Position numbers and translations under genes: made by a program. The notes under the pieces were generated by a model. It searched no databases, was not told the DNA's origin, and saw nothing but the letters and a program-made list of their open reading frames with translations. Below are positions 28,059-30,215 of a stretch of DNA of 30,215 bases, in pieces. This DNA comes from Roseiarcus sp050013915. Its GTDB lineage: Bacteria > Pseudomonadota > Alphaproteobacteria > Rhizobiales > Beijerinckiaceae. Where the stretch lies: positions 1 to 30,215 of the forward strand of contig JBEKEI010000050.1 in assembly GCA_050013915.1 (NCBI GenBank). The letters are read 5' to 3'. The number at the start of each line of letters is the position of its first letter. The first letter of the stretch is position 1.

Positions 28059-30215
28059 TGGGCGCGTTCAATCTCTCGCACTGGGCGATCCGTCATCCCG
28101 CGCTGATTTCCTTCCTCATATTCGCGATCGCCGTCGGCGGCGCCCTCAGCTATTTCCAGCTCGGGCGCGCCGAAGACCCGTCCTTCACCATCAAGAACGT
28201 CAATGTCAGCGCGATCTGGCCGGGCGCGACCACGCAGGAGATGCAGGACCAGGTCACCGACCGTATCGAGAAGAAGCTGCGCGAGCTCGCATGGTTCGAC
28301 AAGGCGACCACCTACACCAAGCCCGGATTCACCTCGATCGGCATCGAATTCAAGGATTCGACGCCCGCGCGCGCCGTGCCGATGCTGTTCCTCGATCTGC
28401 GCAAGAAGCTTTCCGACCTGCGCGGCGACCTGCCGGCGAACCTGATCGGGCCGAACGTCAACGACGAATTCGGCGACGTCGATTCGGTCCTGTTCACGAT
28501 CACCGGCGACGGCGCCACCTATGCGCAGCTGAAGGACGTCGCGGAGGCGTTCCGCCTGCGGCTCCAGCGCGTGCCCGACGTGACCAAGGTCGATCTCTAC
28601 GGCGACCAGGCGGAGCGCATCTTCGTCGAATTCAGCCACGCCAAGCTCGCCACTTTGGGCGTCCCGATGCAGGCGCTGTTCGATTCGCTCGCCAAGCAGA
28701 ACGCGGTCAATCCGGCCGGCGAATTCCAGACTTCCGCGCAGCGCGTGCCGGTGCGCGTCACCGGCGCCCTCGAGGGCGCGGCGGCGGTGCGCGAGACGCC
28801 GGTCTTCGCCAATGGCGGGACGTTCCGCCTCGGCGACATCGCCCATGTCGAGCACGGCTACGAAGACCCGCCATCCTACCTCATCCGCGCGCAGGGCGAA
28901 CCGGCGCTCGAGATCGGCGTCGTCATGCAGAAGGGCGCCAACATTCTCGCGCTCGGCAGGAATCTCGACGTCGCGCTCGCCGATTTCGAGGCGAACCTGC
29001 CGCAGGGGATCGAGATCGCGCGCATCGCCGACCAGCCGAAGGTCGTCGACGCCGCGGTCTACGAATTCACGCGCTCGTTCCTCGAAGCGCTGGGAATCGT
29101 GCTCGCCGTCAGCTTCATATCGCTGGGCTGGCGCACGGGCGTCGTGGTGGCGACCTCCGTGCCTCTGGTGCTCGCCATCGTGTTCATCGCCATGGCCTTC
29201 ATGGGCCTCGACCTGCAGCGCGTCACCCTCGGCGCCCTCATCATCGCCCTGGGGCTGTTGGTCGACGACGCGATCATCGCAGTCGAGATGATGGTCGTGA
29301 AGATGGAGCAGGGCTGGGATCGCGAGCGCGCCGGCTCCTTCGCCTGGACCTCGACGGCGTTTCCGATGCTGACCGGAACGCTGGTCACCGCGATGGGGTT
29401 TCTCCCCATCGGCCTCGCCAATTCCGCGGTCGGCGAATATGCCGGCGGCATTTTCTGGGTGGTGGGCGTCGCGCTCGTCGCATCCTGGTTCGTCGCGGTG
29501 GTCTTCACGCCGTTTCTCGGCGTCAAGCTGCTGCCCAACGTCGCGCACAGGACCCAGCACGCCGATCCGAACGCCGTCTACAACGGGCGCTTCTACCGCG
29601 CCTTCCGCCGCGTGCTGGAATTCTGCGTCCGCCGGCCGCTGGTCGTCATCGTCGTCACGGTGACCCTGCTCGGCCTCGGCCTCAGCGGGTTCAGCCGTGT
29701 GCAGCAGCAGTTCTTCCCGATGTCCGAGCGTCCGGAGCTGTTCCTTGAACTGCGGATGGCGGAGGGCTCGTCGATCGAGGCGACGTCGAAGGTCGCCCGC
29801 CAAGCCGAGGGCCTGCTCGCCGGCGATGCGGACGCAACGTCCTACACGACCTATATCGGCAAGGGCTCGCCGCGGTTCTGGCTCGGCCTGCTGCCCGTCC
29901 AGCCCAACGAATCCTTCTCGCAGATCGTCATCGTCGCCAGGGACGTCGACGCGCGTGAGCGAATCAAGGCGCGCCTCGAGGCGGCGCTCGCCAAGGGCGC
30001 CCTCAGCGCGGCGCGGGTGCGCATAGATCGGTTCAATTTCGGGCCGCCGGTCGGCTTCCCCGTCCAGTTTCGCGTGATCGGGCCGGATCCGGCCGAGGTG
30101 CGCGAGATCGCCTATCGCGTCCGCGACGTCATGCGCACCGACGATCGCGTCATCGACGCCAATCTCGACTGGAACGAGAAAATGCCCTCCCTGACCCTCG
30201 AGGTCGACCAGGCGC
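28058..30215 (+). CDS. RND-family multidrug efflux pump (partial, runs off right end)
   Basis: Inner-membrane proton-driven exporter of the AcrB/HAE-type RND family; 719 codons of an expected 1020-1050 are in the window. Span 1 is ALISFLIFAIAVGGALSYFQ, followed by the porter domain (LGRAEDPSFTIKNVNVSAIW, PGATTQEMQDQVTDRIEKKL). The spans 2-6 block contains LGALIIALGLLVDDAIIAVE, in which the proton-relay aspartate pair is at about residues 403-404. The second half begins with span 7 (about residues 528-545) and FFPMSERPELFLELRMAEGS. Substrates are unknown; the AEDP motif after span 1 is usual for a large multidrug subgroup. It is coupled to the adaptor gene through TGATG. Confidence 0.93.
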   Translation, partial: MGAFNLSHWAIRHPALISFLIFAIAVGGALSYFQLGRAEDPSFTIKNVNVSAIWPGATTQEMQDQVTDRIEKKLRELAWFDKATTYTKPGFTSIGIEFKDSTPARAVPMLFLDLRKKLSDLRGDLPANLIGPNVNDEFGDVDSVLFTITGDGATYAQLKDVAEAFRLRLQRVPDVTKVDLYGDQAERIFVEFSHAKLATLGVPMQALFDSLAKQNAVNPAGEFQTSAQRVPVRVTGALEGAAAVRETPVFANGGTFRLGDIAHVEHGYEDPPSYLIRAQGEPALEIGVVMQKGANILALGRNLDVALADFEANLPQGIEIARIADQPKVVDAAVYEFTRSFLEALGIVLAVSFISLGWRTGVVVATSVPLVLAIVFIAMAFMGLDLQRVTLGALIIALGLLVDDAIIAVEMMVVKMEQGWDRERAGSFAWTSTAFPMLTGTLVTAMGFLPIGLANSAVGEYAGGIFWVVGVALVASWFVAVVFTPFLGVKLLPNVAHRTQHADPNAVYNGRFYRAFRRVLEFCVRRPLVVIVVTVTLLGLGLSGFSRVQQQFFPMSERPELFLELRMAEGSSIEATSKVARQAEGLLAGDADATSYTTYIGKGSPRFWLGLLPVQPNESFSQIVIVARDVDARERIKARLEAALAKGALSAARVRIDRFNFGPPVGFPVQFRVIGPDPAEVREIAYRVRDVMRTDDRVIDANLDWNEKMPSLTLEVDQA

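Overview
The window reads as chromosome of a high-GC alphaproteobacterium of the order Hyphomicrobiales (Rhizobiales), probably of the Beijerinckiaceae/Methylocystaceae type. The reasons are the very high GC with GC-rich third codon positions, the rplU-rpmA-GNAT-obg order, an ftsY-yciB pair, purA followed by a proline-rich membrane protein, and a complete NAD-dependent formate dehydrogenase (Fds) operon of the kind methylotrophs and autotrophs use. The genus cannot be fixed from sequence alone.

Layout. 1-3580 is an accessory, gene-poor stretch. It holds a 45-residue membrane peptide behind a FixK/FNR-type box, a PsiF-repeat protein, a spore-coat-U-like secreted protein, an orphan Flp pilin and a monohaem cytochrome c behind a second FNR-type box. 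3595-9881 is mostly housekeeping: kup, an RluA-type pseudouridine synthase, ftsY, yciB and a 538-residue anchored protein. 9929-20176 is one long minus-strand block. In transcription order it is a LysR regulator, fdsG, fdsB, fdsA, fdhD, fdsD and an OFA-family transporter, then, after a good intrinsic terminator, purA and the 538-residue protein. A SCO-type copper chaperone diverges from the LysR gene, and an MHS-family transporter follows. 22426-23494 is a gene-poor island with a 146-bp element with terminal inverted repeats and target duplications. 23495-26056 is obg, a GNAT, rpmA and rplU. 26344 to the right end is a TetR-RND efflux operon running off the window.

How the genes work together. 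FdsGBA(D), with FdhD as sulfurtransferase, oxidises formate to CO2 and makes NADH. The OFA carrier at the operon end probably moves formate or oxalate. Two sites of the same design, GATAG-N7-CTATC, lie on either side of the LysR gene, one in the lysR/SCO divergent promoter and one in front of fdsG. They are the natural candidates for its operators. The two FNR/FixK boxes suggest low-oxygen control of a small membrane peptide and of a cytochrome c.

Most notable observations: the mini-element with 16-bp perfect inverted ends, 9-bp direct repeats and an IS66 transposase C-terminal remnant; the paired LysR boxes; an rplU that lost part of its 5' coding region and its frame; a terminator-like hairpin placed at the predicted rplU transcript start; and the FixK-box small membrane ORF. 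No tRNA, rRNA or CRISPR array was seen.
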